Of a stretch of DNA of 64,000 nt, positions 1-10,455 are shown piece by piece. The number at the start of each line of letters is the position of its first letter. The stretch's first letter is position 1. The position numbers and the translations under genes are program-made. The DNA is from Candidatus Methylopumilus sp. Its GTDB lineage: Bacteria; Pseudomonadota; Gammaproteobacteria; Burkholderiales; Methylophilaceae. The stretch covers positions 1 to 64,000 of the forward strand of contig JAHEEA010000001.1 of assembly GCA_024640945.1 (NCBI GenBank), written 5' to 3'. Below the pieces are notes generated by a model. That model had not been told where the DNA came from. It made no database searches and saw only the letters and a list, made by a program, of their open reading frames with translations.

Positions 1-4
1 AATT

Positions 5-94
5 TGGCGGAGAGAGAGGGATTCGAACCCTCGATACACTTACGCGTATGCCACCTTTCCAGGGTGGTGACTTAAACCACTCATCCATCTCTCC
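5..94 (-). tRNA. tRNA-Ser (anticodon GGA)
   Basis: Read on the minus strand this folds as a class II tRNA. The acceptor GGAGAGA pairs with UCUCUCC, followed by discriminator G and an encoded CCA. The anticodon stem is CCACC/GGUGG with loop CUGGAAA, giving anticodon GGA at 58-60. There is a long variable arm typical of tRNA-Ser, and a T-loop GGGTTCGAATCCC. It reads UCC and UCU codons. Confidence 0.96.
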
Positions 95-190
95 GAATTC
101 GGCGGCGAATTATATCGTATGTAGGTGCTTTTTTGTTGCATAATGCTTTTTGTCACGCGCCCAAGCATAAGTTTGATGTAAAATACCCGC

Positions 191-291
191 GGGCGGGCCT
201 CCCCGCATTGTAAGATAGCCAACCTGGTCAGGTCCGGAAGGAAGCAGCCACAGCTGTTGAAGCAAGTGCCGGGGGTTTGGCTCGCCTCTTC
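191..291 (+). ncRNA. ffs: Bacterial 4.5S signal recognition particle RNA
   Basis: The conserved SRP domain IV core is present, including GGTCAGGTCCGGAAGGAAGC at 229-248 and the partner strand with GTGCCGGG near 266-273. The ends pair (GGCGGGCC near 192-199 with GGCTCGCC near 279-286), giving a hairpin of about 100 nt. This is the scaffold for Ffh in co-translational membrane targeting. A TAAAAT -10-like hexamer lies at 179-184, but I see no good -35. Placement just upstream of dnaX is common in proteobacteria. The exact ends are approximate. Confidence 0.93.
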
Positions 292-380
292 CCAGTTTGT
301 CATTTTAGGCTTAAATTTTTACGCCACTGAATGGCAAATTAAGCTAAAGTTAAGCCCTTAATTACTGAACAATATCATCC

Positions 381-2306
381 ATGAGTTATCAGGTTTTAGC
401 GCGCAAATGGCGCCCCAAGTCATTTGATACATTAATCGGCCAAGAACACGTGGTACGTGCTCTGACCAACGCGTTAGAGCAGCAGCGCTTACATCATGCT
501 TATTTGTTAACCGGCACACGCGGTATCGGCAAAACCACAATCGCACGTATATTAGCCAAATCCCTAAATTGCGAAACTGGCATTACTGCACATCCTTGCG
601 GTGTTTGCTCTGCATGTATGGAGATTGATAAAGGTCGCTTCATTGATTTAATTGAAGTGGATGCGGCATCTAATACTCAAGTCGATAATATGCGTGATCT
701 GCTTGATAACGCCCAATATGCACCAACCTCAGGCCGTTTTAAGGTCTATATCATCGATGAAGTGCACATGCTGAGCAAAAGCTCGTTTAATGCGATGCTT
801 AAAACACTGGAAGAACCACCTGCACACGTTAAATTTATTTTAGCAACGACTGACCCTCAAAAAATGCCGGTCACCGTACTTTCACGTTGCTTACAGTTTA
901 ATCTGCGCCAAATGGCTACAAGCTCAATTGTTGAGCATTGCCAAGCAATATTAAGCAGTGAAAATATTCCTGTTGAGACCCCTGCCCTCAATTTAATTGC
1001 CAAGGCAGCTTCGGGCAGTATGCGTGACGCGCTTTCCTTGCTCGACCAAGCGATTGCTTATGGCGGTCAAATGGTGAATGAAAAAGAAGTGCGTGCCATG
1101 CTTGGCACCATTGACCAGCATTATTTATTTGATCTTCTTAATGCTTTAGTCGCTCAAGATGGCAACGCCTTAATCGAACAAACTAAGGCCATGGAACAGC
1201 GTAGCATTTCGTTTGATGGCGCATTAGCAGATTTAGCAAGCCTTTTACAACAAGTGGCAGTCGCGCAAGTAGTACCGGATAGCATTTCACAGACGCTGCC
1301 TGAGCGTGCAAGTCTCATGGATTTAGCTCAAAAAATCAGCGCTGAAAAAGTACAACTTTATTATCAAATTACACTCACTGGACGCCGTGATTTAGGCTTG
1401 GCACCTGAGGAATTTTCTGGCTTTAGCATGACGCTATTACGAATGCTCGCTTTTAGCCAATCGGATATTTTAGGATCTGCATCAAGCGGCCAGCAAAATA
1501 TTCAAAACAACGCCCAATCTAAGCCTAGCGCTTCTACAGCTACGACCACTGCCTCTCAAACACCAGTCGCATCAGAAAGCGCGGCACCTGTAGTGCGTTC
1601 TGCGACAGCGACCTTAAATGCTGCAACAGAAACGTCTCGACCTGCTCTTGTAGAGAGAGCGCCAGTATTAGCAAATACCTCTATATCGGAAAGCCTTCCT
1701 GCGGTTGAAATTAGCCAACCTTCTGTGGAAATCACACCTTCAATTGAGGTCGCTTCAGCCATACAAAATAAAGCAGTAGAAAATACACCCGCGCCAATTT
1801 CAACGATTGTTGAAACAGCAGATACTGAAGAAATATTTGTCGATACTCAAACGGCTTCGATGTTTGGCGACGATCCTGTAACAGAATCACCATCTATTGA
1901 AGCTGCCGCACCAACTGGAGGCTCAAAAAGCTTTGATGGTGACTGGCGCAGACTTATTAATGAACTCAAACTTGGTCTGGCACGTACATTGGCGCTTAAT
2001 TGTGAGCTTGCATCATTTGATGACAACAACATTAACCTCACAGTCCCGGAGTCTGAAAAACATCTGTTAGACGCTACTTATCAAGACAAATTAAGTGCGG
2101 CGATTCAACAGCATTTTGGCAGAAAAATTAAACTCAATTTAACTGCAGGTGGCACCGGCAATACGCCAGCGAAACAGATTCTTGAAGAGAAGGCCGCGGT
2201 TCAATCACAAGCAGTTTCAGTGATTGAACAAGATCCTTTCGTACAGGCTTTAGTGTCTGACTTTGGTGCACACGTCATACCATCCAGTATTAAACCCATT
2301 CAATAA
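381..2306 (+). CDS. dnaX: DNA polymerase III subunit gamma/tau
   Basis: Clamp-loader ATPase subunit of the replicative polymerase holoenzyme, 641 aa. The P-loop is GTRGIGKTT at residues 45-53. Four zinc-binding cysteines lie at about 64, 73, 76 and 79. Walker B (VYIIDE) is at about 122-127 and the SRC sensor-1/arginine-finger motif at about 168-170. After the AAA+ and collar domains (to about residue 365) comes a Ser/Thr/Ala/Pro-rich linker of about 150 residues, then the tau C-terminal domain (about 520-641) that contacts DnaB and the polymerase alpha subunit. I see no clear A-AAA-AAG slippery heptamer like that of E. coli, so a short gamma form by frameshifting is not obvious. It heads the dnaX-ybaB-recR cluster. 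Confidence 0.97.
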   Translation: MSYQVLARKWRPKSFDTLIGQEHVVRALTNALEQQRLHHAYLLTGTRGIGKTTIARILAKSLNCETGITAHPCGVCSACMEIDKGRFIDLIEVDAASNTQVDNMRDLLDNAQYAPTSGRFKVYIIDEVHMLSKSSFNAMLKTLEEPPAHVKFILATTDPQKMPVTVLSRCLQFNLRQMATSSIVEHCQAILSSENIPVETPALNLIAKAASGSMRDALSLLDQAIAYGGQMVNEKEVRAMLGTIDQHYLFDLLNALVAQDGNALIEQTKAMEQRSISFDGALADLASLLQQVAVAQVVPDSISQTLPERASLMDLAQKISAEKVQLYYQITLTGRRDLGLAPEEFSGFSMTLLRMLAFSQSDILGSASSGQQNIQNNAQSKPSASTATTTASQTPVASESAAPVVRSATATLNAATETSRPALVERAPVLANTSISESLPAVEISQPSVEITPSIEVASAIQNKAVENTPAPISTIVETADTEEIFVDTQTASMFGDDPVTESPSIEAAAPTGGSKSFDGDWRRLINELKLGLARTLALNCELASFDDNNINLTVPESEKHLLDATYQDKLSAAIQQHFGRKIKLNLTAGGTGNTPAKQILEEKAAVQSQAVSVIEQDPFVQALVSDFGAHVIPSSIKPIQ

Positions 2307-2331
2307 CATTAAGATTTAAAAGGAAATAAAG

Positions 2332-2643
2332 ATGTTTAACAAAGGCGGTATGGGCAATTTAATGAAACAAGCCCAAATGATGCAAGAGAACATGAAACGT
2401 GCTCAAGCAGAACTCGCAACTGTTGAAGTTGAAGGCTTAGCAAGTAATGGATTAGTTAAAATCCTCATGACATGTCGTAATGAAGTGAAACGCGTGAGCA
2501 TTGATGACAGCGTGATGGACGATAAAGAAACCTTAGAAGACTTAATCGTGATTGCATTTAAAGATGCACTTAGCAAAGCCGAAAAAACATCTGAACAACG
2601 CATGGCTGGCTTAATGCCTGCTGGCATGAAATTGCCTTTCTAA
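2332..2643 (+). CDS. YbaB/EbfC family nucleoid-associated protein
   Basis: Small DNA-binding protein of 103 aa, the usual family length. The N-terminus is Met/Gly/Gln rich ([17 protein letters not shown]) and leads into a helix. The central sheet contains the family pattern around [12 protein letters not shown], and the C-terminus ([12 protein letters not shown]) is the typical YbaB ending. Members form dimers and coat the nucleoid. The gene starts 25 bp after dnaX behind an AAAAGGAAATAAAG Shine-Dalgarno and is followed 10 bp later by recR, so the three are very likely co-transcribed. Confidence 0.95.
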   Translation: MFNKGGMGNLMKQAQMMQENMKRAQAELATVEVEGLASNGLVKILMTCRNEVKRVSIDDSVMDDKETLEDLIVIAFKDALSKAEKTSEQRMAGLMPAGMKLPF

Positions 2644-2653
2644 CCCCAGCTCG

Positions 2654-3253
2654 ATGTCAACACCTGCAAGCCTTGAGCAATTAATTGAAGCCTTACGCTG
2701 TTTACCCGGCGTTGGGCCTAAATCTGCTACGCGTATGGCTTATTACCTGCTACAACGCGACAGGCCAGGTGCTAATTTACTAGCGAATGCGCTAGACACT
2801 GCTTTACAAGTCGTTGGACATTGTCAGCTTTGCAATACCTTTAGCGAACAACCTGTTTGCCCAATGTGCGCCTCAGGCAATCGCGATAGCAGTTTGCTCT
2901 GCGTAGTAGAAATGCCTACTGACATGATGATGATGGAACAAACGCATGCCTTTGAAGGTATGTATTTTGTACTGATGGGAAGACTCTCCCCGCTTGATGG
3001 TGTTGGCCCCAAAGAAATTGGCCTGGAAAAGCTGCTCAAACGCGCACAAGATGGCTTGGTGAAGGAAGTGGTATTAGCAACCAATTACACCGTTGAAGGT
3101 GAAGCTACCGCACACTACATTAGCGAAATGCTCGCTAAACACGGACTAAAACTCACTCGTATCGCACGCGGCATGCCGATGGGCGGCGAAATTGAACATG
3201 TCGATAGCGGCACCTTAGCGCAAGCCATGATGGAAAGACGTAAAGTGCTTTAG
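2654..3253 (+). CDS. recR: Recombination mediator RecR
   Basis: RecR acts with RecF/RecO to load RecA at gaps. At 199 aa it is full length. A helix-hairpin-helix lies in the first 30 residues ([20 protein letters not shown]). The zinc site is formed by Cys57, 60, 69 and 72 (CQLC...CPMC). The Toprim domain begins near residue 80 with [13 protein letters not shown] and carries the acidic residues of the fold. It ends at a strong bidirectional terminator shared with ahpF. Confidence 0.96.
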   Translation: MSTPASLEQLIEALRCLPGVGPKSATRMAYYLLQRDRPGANLLANALDTALQVVGHCQLCNTFSEQPVCPMCASGNRDSSLLCVVEMPTDMMMMEQTHAFEGMYFVLMGRLSPLDGVGPKEIGLEKLLKRAQDGLVKEVVLATNYTVEGEATAHYISEMLAKHGLKLTRIARGMPMGGEIEHVDSGTLAQAMMERRKVL

Positions 3254-3268
3254 GTATTAATCAATCAT

Positions 3269-3299
3269 AAAAAAGCCCAGCATAGACTGGGCTTTTTTA
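3269..3299. terminator. Bidirectional intrinsic terminator between recR and ahpF
   Basis: Perfect stem AAAAAGCCCAG / CTGGGCTTTTT with a six-base loop (CATAGA), flanked by A-runs on one side and T-runs on the other. It can stop transcription from both convergent units. Confidence 0.92.
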
Positions 3300-3315
3300 T
3301 TGGTGAAATGAAGAT

Positions 3316-4863
3316 TTACTTGCGAATCAAGTAATCAAACGCGCCAAGTGCAGCTTTGGCACCCTCACCCATTGCAATAATAATTTGCTTGTAAGGCACT
3401 GTCGTCACGTCACCCGCAGCAAACACGCCAGGCATTGATGTTGCGCCATGTGAGTTAATCTCAATCTCACCAAATTTACTCAAATCAATCGTACCTTTTA
3501 CGAAATCGGTATTAGGTAACAATCCAATTTGAACAAACACAGCATCAATATCAATATGCACAGACTCCCCCGTTTCGCGGTTCTTATAATTCAAGCCATT
3601 CATCTTAGTACCGTCACCAGTAATATCTGTGGTTTGCGCATTAGTCACGATAGTGACATTACTCAACGTTCTAAGCTTATCTTGCAACACTGCATCAGCT
3701 TTTAATTCTTTGTCGAATTGAAGCAAAGTGACGTGGGCAACAATCCCAGCCAAGTCAATCGCCGCTTCAACACCTGAGTTACCACCACCAACGACTGCAA
3801 CTGGTTTACCTTTGAACAAAGGGCCATCGCAATGCGGGCAATAAGCAACACCTTTACCGCGATATTCTGCTTCACCTGGCACGCCCAGCTCACGCCAACG
3901 TGCGCCAGTCGCCAAAATGACTGATTTACTTTTAAGCTTTGCGCCACTTTCTAATTCAACTTCAATCAAATCACCTTGCTTAATGGATTTAGCACGTTGC
4001 AAGTTCATAATATCCACGCCATACATTTTGACGTGCTCTTCAAGCGCCATCACTAACTTAGGCCCTTCTGTTTCTTTCACAGAAATGAAGTTTTCAATGG
4101 CAAGTGTATCCATGACTTGACCGCCAAAACGCTCGGCCACAATACCTGTTCTGATGCCCTTACGTGCAGAGTAAATGGCTGCTGAAGCGCCAGCTGGGCC
4201 ACCACCAACAATCAATACATCATAAGGCGCTTTGGCGTCTAATTTTCTCGCTTCACGTGCGACCGCACCCTTATCGACTTTGGCTAAAATCTCATCGAAT
4301 TCCATACGGCCAATGCCGAATTCTTCGCCATTTAAAAACACAGACGGCACAGACATAATCTTGCGTTCTTTGACTTCGTCTTGGAACACGCCACCGTCAA
4401 TCATGACGTTAGTAATATTTGGATTAATCACTGCCATCATATTTAAAGCCTGAATCACATCTGGACAGTTATGGCAGCTAAGTGAGATATAAGTCTCAAA
4501 ATGGAATTCACCTTCAATTGCGGCCACTTGCGCAATTTTTTCGGCTTCTAATTTCAATGGATGTCCACCTGCTTGAAGCAAAGCCAACACCAATGAAGTA
4601 AATTCATGTCCCATTGGGATGCCAGCAAACCTAATGCCTAATGACTTAGTCGCATCTTGGCGTTTAATCGCAAAAGATGGTGTACGTGCGTCAGCAACTT
4701 GGTTGAGCTGAAGTTTGTCGGACAATTCGGCAAGTTCAGTCAGCAAATCCATCATCTCATTAGACTTAGGACTTTGATCTGCCGATGCTTCAATCACAAT
4801 CGGGTTCACCAATTTTTCCATGTAGGCTTTGAGCTGTGCTTTGATATTGCTGTCTAATGCCAT
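3316..4863 (-). CDS. ahpF: Alkyl hydroperoxide reductase subunit F
   Basis: NADH-dependent flavoprotein that re-reduces the peroxiredoxin AhpC. Full length at 515 aa. The N-terminal tandem thioredoxin-like domain has a CHNC redox pair at 130-133. It is followed by a TrxR-like module with FAD-binding GGGPAGAS at about 220-227, the CPHC active disulfide at about 342-345, NADH-binding [10 protein letters not shown] at about 357-366, and C-terminal FAD site [10 protein letters not shown]. It lies downstream of ahpC with a 138-bp gap that contains a short hairpin. Confidence 0.96.
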   Translation of the reverse strand: MALDSNIKAQLKAYMEKLVNPIVIEASADQSPKSNEMMDLLTELAELSDKLQLNQVADARTPSFAIKRQDATKSLGIRFAGIPMGHEFTSLVLALLQAGGHPLKLEAEKIAQVAAIEGEFHFETYISLSCHNCPDVIQALNMMAVINPNITNVMIDGGVFQDEVKERKIMSVPSVFLNGEEFGIGRMEFDEILAKVDKGAVAREARKLDAKAPYDVLIVGGGPAGASAAIYSARKGIRTGIVAERFGGQVMDTLAIENFISVKETEGPKLVMALEEHVKMYGVDIMNLQRAKSIKQGDLIEVELESGAKLKSKSVILATGARWRELGVPGEAEYRGKGVAYCPHCDGPLFKGKPVAVVGGGNSGVEAAIDLAGIVAHVTLLQFDKELKADAVLQDKLRTLSNVTIVTNAQTTDITGDGTKMNGLNYKNRETGESVHIDIDAVFVQIGLLPNTDFVKGTIDLSKFGEIEINSHGATSMPGVFAAGDVTTVPYKQIIIAMGEGAKAALGAFDYLIRK

Positions 4864-4981
4864 GATATTTTCCTATCTTTCTTTTTAACTACATTCGAAC
4901 TTGTATCGCTTGATATGAAAATGTCATGCTAAATACGCAAGGAGACGCACCCAGCATGACAATCCCAAACTACAACTTCCT

Positions 4982-4997
4982 CAGGGTTTTAACCCTG
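4982..4997. other. Inverted repeat just after ahpC
   Basis: CAGGGTTTTAACCCTG is a perfect 16-bp palindrome starting five bases past the ahpC stop codon. In RNA it gives a six- or seven-pair stem with a tiny loop. No U-tract follows on the minus strand, so it is more likely an RNA processing, stabilising or partial attenuation element between ahpC and ahpF than a full terminator. Function is inferred. Confidence 0.35.
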
Positions 4998-5001
4998 TAA
5001 A

Positions 5002-5565
5002 TTAGATCTTACCAACTAGATCCAATGATGGCGTCAATGTTGCTTCACCTGGTGTCCATGAAGCTGGGCAAGCTTCGTTAGGATGTGCCGCAACGTATTG
5101 AGCAGCTTGTGCTTTACGTAACAAATCAGCAGCTGAACGGCCAATACCTAGATCGTTAATTTCAGCAGCTTTGATTACACCTTCTGGATTGATAATGAAT
5201 GTACCGCGCAATGCAAGACCTTCTTCTTCAATCATTACATCGAAGTTACGTGAGATGTTGCCTGTTGGGTCAGCAAGCATTGGGTATTTGATTTTCTTGA
5301 TTGTGTCAGAAGCATCAGCCCAAGCTTTGTGTGTGAAATGTGTATCAGTTGAAACTGAGTAGATTTCAAGACCAATTTTTTGGAACTCTGGGTACAAGTC
5401 AGCCAAGTCGCCTAGCTCTGTTGGGCAAACAAATGTGAAGTCAGCTGGATAAAATACAAATGCTGTCCATTTGCCCTTTAGATTTGCTTCAGTTACTTCT
5501 ACGAATTTACCATTGTGAAAAGCTTGTGCTTTAAATGGCTTGATGGTTGTATTAACTAATGACAT
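5002..5565 (-). CDS. ahpC: Alkyl hydroperoxide reductase subunit C (2-Cys peroxiredoxin)
   Basis: Cytosolic peroxiredoxin that reduces H2O2 and organic hydroperoxides. 187 aa, matching E. coli AhpC. The peroxidatic Cys47 sits in [11 protein letters not shown]. The resolving Cys166 sits in [11 protein letters not shown], followed by the typical C-terminal tail. It is first in the ahpC-ahpF unit, and its partner reductase is encoded downstream. Strong A/G-rich leader with AGGAGG-like sequence directly upstream of the ATG (complement of attgcctcctaat). Confidence 0.97.
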   Translation of the reverse strand: MSLVNTTIKPFKAQAFHNGKFVEVTEANLKGKWTAFVFYPADFTFVCPTELGDLADLYPEFQKIGLEIYSVSTDTHFTHKAWADASDTIKKIKYPMLADPTGNISRNFDVMIEEEGLALRGTFIINPEGVIKAAEINDLGIGRSAADLLRKAQAAQYVAAHPNEACPASWTPGEATLTPSLDLVGKI

Positions 5566-5663
5566 ATTGCCTCCTAATTTCAGGTTGATTAAAAAACTAC
5601 AGCTTGGTTAAAAACTAAAAATTACTTAAAAAATTCTTGCTCGATGTTTCTGCGAGTGAGTGC

Positions 5664-5692
5664 ATTCTAGAGGGTCCATTTCAACAAGTAAA
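5664..5692 (-). promoter_or_regulatory. Probable sigma-70 promoter of ahpC
   Basis: On the minus strand: -35 TTTACT (complement of 5687-5692), 17-bp spacer, -10 TAGAAT (complement of 5664-5669). This predicts a start near 5657 and a leader of about 90 nt. The hexamers are 4/6 and 5/6 to consensus. Confidence 0.45.
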
Positions 5693-5741
5693 ATCAATTG
5701 TTTTAATTGTTACGATAAAAAAAACTAATTGAACAAAATAT

Positions 5742-5793
5742 AAAAAACGCGCTTCTTATTCAAACCTATTTAAGTTTAAACCCAGAAACGCGT
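5742..5793 (-). terminator. Possible intrinsic terminator after smpB
   Basis: Minus-strand RNA can form ACGCG-x-TTCT paired with AGAA-x-CGCGT (stem 5747-5756 / 5784-5793). The loop is long and has its own weak stem, and a run of T residues follows (GCGTTTTTTA). The long loop lowers confidence. Confidence 0.4.
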
Positions 5794-5885
5794 CATTTTT
5801 GGCTTCAGTTAGATACTATAAATAAAGATTAATACAAAAAATCACCAATCAACACCCTACAAAATGCGGAATGACATTTTTAAAA

Positions 5886-6335
5886 CTATTTATTGTGGGC
5901 GCGAACAATACGACCTTTTTCACGTTCCCAGTCGCGCTCTTTTTCGGCTTCACGTTTATCGTACTGCTTCTTACCTTTAGCAAGTCCAATCTGAACCTTC
6001 ACGCGACCATCTTTAAAATGTAAATCCAATGGAACCAAGGTGTAGCCAGCACGCTCAACCTTGCCAATCAGTTTTGCAATTTCTTCTGAATGCAAAAGTA
6101 ATTTACGCGTTCGAATCGCATCAGGGCGAATGTGAGTTGATGCTGCACCAAGCGGAGTAACATGACAACCAATCAAATACACTTCACCACGTTGAATAAT
6201 GACGTAAGCTTCTTTGATGTTGGCACGATTATCACGAATTGCTTTGACTTCCCAACCCTCTAGGACGATGCCAGCTTCGTATTTCTCTTCGATGAAAAAA
6301 TCATGAAAGGCTTTTTTATTTTGGGCAATGCTCAT
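5886..6335 (-). CDS. smpB: SsrA-binding protein SmpB
   Basis: Partner of tmRNA in trans-translation ribosome rescue. The N-terminus [22 protein letters not shown] and the OB-fold core ([24 protein letters not shown]) are diagnostic. The basic tail ([23 protein letters not shown]) enters the decoding centre. I chose the ATG at 6335 (149 aa) because it matches the family start. An upstream in-frame ATG at 6371 would add 12 hydrophobic residues and overlaps a TAAAAT box that could be the -10. The ssrA gene itself is not in this window. Divergent from the ratA-like gene. Confidence 0.93.
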   Translation of the reverse strand: MSIAQNKKAFHDFFIEEKYEAGIVLEGWEVKAIRDNRANIKEAYVIIQRGEVYLIGCHVTPLGAASTHIRPDAIRTRKLLLHSEEIAKLIGKVERAGYTLVPLDLHFKDGRVKVQIGLAKGKKQYDKREAEKERDWEREKGRIVRAHNK

Positions 6336-6408
6336 CGCTACACACAGGCTTAAATAGCTTAAAATAGGCATTTTACTCTAGTTGTCCTGCAAAACATAAA
6401 CGTACCCT

Positions 6409-6843
6409 ATGGTTAAAGTTGAAAAAAACGTCTTAGTCCCTCACTCGGCTGAACAAATGTTCACCTTGGTTGATCGTGTTGAAGATTACCAAGCATTCTT
6501 ACCTTGGTGCGGCGGCATTGATTTAATTGAGCGGTCTGAAAAAACCACCACAGCGACTATTTACATTGATTACCACGGCTTAAAACAAAGCTTTACCACA
6601 CAAAACCAAAAACAATTTCCGAACAAGATGGAAATGCAGCTAAAAGATGGGCCGTTCAAACACTTTAATGGGCAATGGCGATTTATCGAGCTTAATGAGA
6701 ATGCCTGTAAAATAGAATTTATATTAGAGTATGAGTTTTCAAATGCGATTCTAGGCAAAATCATTTCGCCAGTATTCAGCCATATCGCGAATACTTTTGT
6801 GGATTCTTTTGTGACGCGTGCAGAACAAGTATTTAAACTTTAG
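6409..6843 (+). CDS. RatA/Coq10-like START-domain protein
   Basis: 144-aa SRPBCC-fold protein of the type II toxin RatA / coenzyme Q-binding COQ10 family. Typical landmarks are the start KVEKNVLVPHSAEQMFTLVDRVEDYQAFLPWC, the middle KDGPFKHFNGQWRF, and the C-terminal helix (IANTFVDSFVTRAEQVF). In E. coli RatA was reported to interfere with 70S assembly, while mitochondrial Coq10 handles ubiquinone. Which role applies here cannot be read from sequence. It is paired with a RnfH/RatB-like gene 13 bp downstream, the usual arrangement next to smpB. Confidence 0.9.
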   Translation: MVKVEKNVLVPHSAEQMFTLVDRVEDYQAFLPWCGGIDLIERSEKTTTATIYIDYHGLKQSFTTQNQKQFPNKMEMQLKDGPFKHFNGQWRFIELNENACKIEFILEYEFSNAILGKIISPVFSHIANTFVDSFVTRAEQVFKL

Positions 6844-6856
6844 ATAGAGATTGATT

Positions 6857-7183
6857 ATGAATCCAAACAACCAAGAAAAAATCGTAGAAATTGCCTATGC
6901 GCTACCAGCGCAACAAGTCATTATTCCAGTCAAATTAATAGAAGGCATGACTGCGGAAACGGCCATTAAAAAATCGGGCATTTTAGATAAGTTTCCTGAG
7001 ATCGATTTGAACGTCAATAAAATCGGTTTATTCGGCAAACTCAATAAGCTAGACGTTGAATTACGTCATTTAGATCGTGTAGAAATATACCGTCCACTGA
7101 TTGCAGATCCTAAAGAAGTTCGTCGCCAACGCGCTGAAGCTGGCAAGGTAATGAAAAAAGGTGGTGGTGATATTGCCGAATAA
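6857..7183 (+). CDS. RnfH/RatB family ubiquitin-like protein
   Basis: Small beta-grasp protein of about 108 aa. The start MNPNNQEKIVEIAYALPAQQVII and the motif LRHLDRVEIYRPLIADPKEVRRQRAE are characteristic of the UPF0125/RnfH family. I chose ATG 6857; a TTG two codons upstream (6851) is also in frame, but AGAGA at 6846-6850 suits the ATG. The C-terminal KKGGGD is low complexity. Function is poorly known. It is co-oriented with the RatA-like gene and probably in the same transcript. Confidence 0.88.
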   Translation: MNPNNQEKIVEIAYALPAQQVIIPVKLIEGMTAETAIKKSGILDKFPEIDLNVNKIGLFGKLNKLDVELRHLDRVEIYRPLIADPKEVRRQRAEAGKVMKKGGGDIAE

Positions 7184-7240
7184 GAAAACTTAGCTAGCCT
7201 GCTATATCAAGCGTTTTTTGCAATCTTCCTTAATTAGGAA

Positions 7241-8758
<1,518 letters not shown>

Positions 8759-8766
8759 TTCTTAAC

Positions 8767-8817
8767 CGACTTTAGTTGGGCAAACCGCTTTGATATTCGT
8801 ATTAAAGTCGTTTGCCC
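8767..8817 (+). promoter_or_regulatory. Overlapping alternative hairpins between guaB and guaA
   Basis: Stem A: CGACTTTAGT (8767-8776) pairs with ATTAAAGTCG (8801-8810), ten pairs with one G-U. Stem B: GGGCAAAC (8778-8785) plus CTTT (8788-8791) pairs with AAAG (8804-8807) plus GTTTGCCC (8810-8817), followed by TTCGTTATTTTTA. The 3' strand of A overlaps that of B, so only one can form at a time. B resembles a weak intrinsic terminator. An attenuation role is inferred. Confidence 0.5.
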
Positions 8818-8853
8818 TTCGTTATTTTTAGCGTATAGGCTTTTACTTAAATT

Positions 8854-10440
8854 ATGTCTCATCAAAAAATTCTGATTTTAGATTTTGGCTCACAAGTCAC
8901 TCAACTGATTGCACGCCGCATTCGAGAAGCACACGTTTACTGTGAAGTGCATCCATGCGATGTTTCAGATGAATTTGTAAAGAGCTTTGGTGCAAGCGGC
9001 ATCGTGCTATCAGGTAGCCATGCCAGCGTTTATGAAGAAGACACAGACCACCCACCAGATGCAGTATTTACTTTAGGTGTTCCAGTATTAGGCATTTGTT
9101 ACGGCATGCAAACCATGGCGCAACAACTCGGTGGCAAAGTAGAAGCTGGTACTAAGCGTGAATTCGGTTTCGCAGAGGTTCGCGCACGCGGGCACTCTGC
9201 CCTATTCAACCATATTCAAGATCGTAGCAATGCTGAAGGCCATGGCTTGCTAGATGTTTGGATGAGCCATGGTGATAAAGTCACTGAGCTACCACCGGGC
9301 TTTAAAGTGATTGCTAGCAATGACACTACACCAATTGCTGCGATGGCAGACGAAGAACGTAAATTCTATGCAGTTCAGTTCCATCCTGAAGTGACCCATA
9401 CAAAACAAGGCGATGCGATGTTACGTCGCTTTGTGTTAGACATCTGCGGCACTCGCGCTGACTGGATTATGGGCGACTATATTGAAGAAGCTGTCGCTAA
9501 GATTCGCGAACAAGTAGGTAATGAAGAAGTAATTTTAGGTTTATCAGGTGGTGTCGATTCAAGCGTTGCAGCTGCATTGATCCACCGTGCGATTGGCGAT
9601 CAGCTTACTTGCGTGTTTGTAGACCATGGATTGCTACGCCTAAATGAAGGCAAGATGGTCATGGAAATGTTTGCAGGCCGCTTACATGCCAAAGTGATTC
9701 ACGTGGATGCTACTGAACAATTCATGGGAGAACTTGCTGGCGTTGCCGACCCTGAAGCTAAACGCAAAATTATTGGTAAAGAATTTGTAGAAGTATTCCA
9801 ATCAGAAGCCAAAAAGTTAGCAAATGCTAAATGGCTAGCGCAAGGTACGATTTATCCTGATGTGATTGAGTCAGGCGGCGCAAAGTCTAAAAAGGCTGTA
9901 ACGATTAAGAGCCACCACAATGTGGGTGGATTGCCAGAAAAACTAGGTTTGAAATTATTAGAGCCACTTCGCGACTTATTCAAAGACGAAGTCCGTGAAC
10001 TAGGCGTAGCACTTGGCTTACCGCATGACATGGTTTATCGCCACCCATTCCCAGGCCCAGGCCTTGGCGTGCGTATCTTGGGTGCGGTGAATAAAGGGTT
10101 TGCAGATTTATTGCGCATGGCTGATGCGATTTTCATCGAAGAATTACGCAATACCGTTGATGAAGCGACAGGTAAGAATTGGTACGAACTGACCAGCCAA
10201 GCCTTCACGGTGTTCTTACCTGTGAAATCTGTAGGGGTGATGGGTGACGGCCGCACTTATGATTACGTGGTTGCATTACGCGCTGTTGTCACAAGTGATT
10301 TCATGACAGCGCATTGGGCTGAATTACCTTACAGCTTGCTAGGCAAGGTCTCAAATCGAATCATTAACGAAGTGCGTGGCATTAACCGTGTTGTATACGA
10401 TATCTCTGGAAAACCACCCGCAACAATCGAGTGGGAATAA
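8854..10440 (+). CDS. guaA: GMP synthase (glutamine-hydrolysing)
   Basis: Converts XMP to GMP using ATP and glutamine. 528 aa. The class I glutamine amidotransferase domain is N-terminal, with nucleophile Cys82 in LGICYGMQ and the His/Glu pair in QFHPEVTH at about 174-180. The ATP pyrophosphatase domain has the P-loop GLSGGVDSS near 229-237. The C-terminal dimerisation domain ends with the conserved KPPATIEWE. The next gene begins 15 bp downstream. Confidence 0.97.
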   Translation: MSHQKILILDFGSQVTQLIARRIREAHVYCEVHPCDVSDEFVKSFGASGIVLSGSHASVYEEDTDHPPDAVFTLGVPVLGICYGMQTMAQQLGGKVEAGTKREFGFAEVRARGHSALFNHIQDRSNAEGHGLLDVWMSHGDKVTELPPGFKVIASNDTTPIAAMADEERKFYAVQFHPEVTHTKQGDAMLRRFVLDICGTRADWIMGDYIEEAVAKIREQVGNEEVILGLSGGVDSSVAAALIHRAIGDQLTCVFVDHGLLRLNEGKMVMEMFAGRLHAKVIHVDATEQFMGELAGVADPEAKRKIIGKEFVEVFQSEAKKLANAKWLAQGTIYPDVIESGGAKSKKAVTIKSHHNVGGLPEKLGLKLLEPLRDLFKDEVRELGVALGLPHDMVYRHPFPGPGLGVRILGAVNKGFADLLRMADAIFIEELRNTVDEATGKNWYELTSQAFTVFLPVKSVGVMGDGRTYDYVVALRAVVTSDFMTAHWAELPYSLLGKVSNRIINEVRGINRVVYDISGKPPATIEWE

Positions 10441-10455
10441 ACGGATTTATTCAAT

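Larger units (their letters stand above)
5566..5885. other. Intergenic region between ahpC and smpB
   Basis: A 320-bp gap without a credible gene. It holds the ahpC promoter/leader (minus strand) and a probable smpB terminator, both listed separately. Upstream of the ahpC -35 there is an AT-rich partial dyad (CAATT-AAAA-CAATTG on the minus strand). I could not match it to a confident OxyR site. The remainder, about 5800-5885, shows nothing recognisable. Confidence 0.6.

Noticed and set aside
381..2306. Possible programmed frameshift in dnaX
   Set aside because: No A-AAA-AAG-type heptamer with a following stem-loop was found; only short A-runs were seen.
5670..5740. OxyR site before ahpC
   Set aside because: Only a partial AT-rich dyad; spacing and sequence do not match ATAG-N7-CTAT well.
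6336..6371. Longer smpB start with 12 extra hydrophobic residues
   Set aside because: Family start is MSIAQ; the upstream ATG overlaps a TAAAAT box.
8759..8853. Purine riboswitch between guaB and guaA
   Set aside because: No three-way junction core or conserved purine-aptamer loop; only two alternative hairpins.
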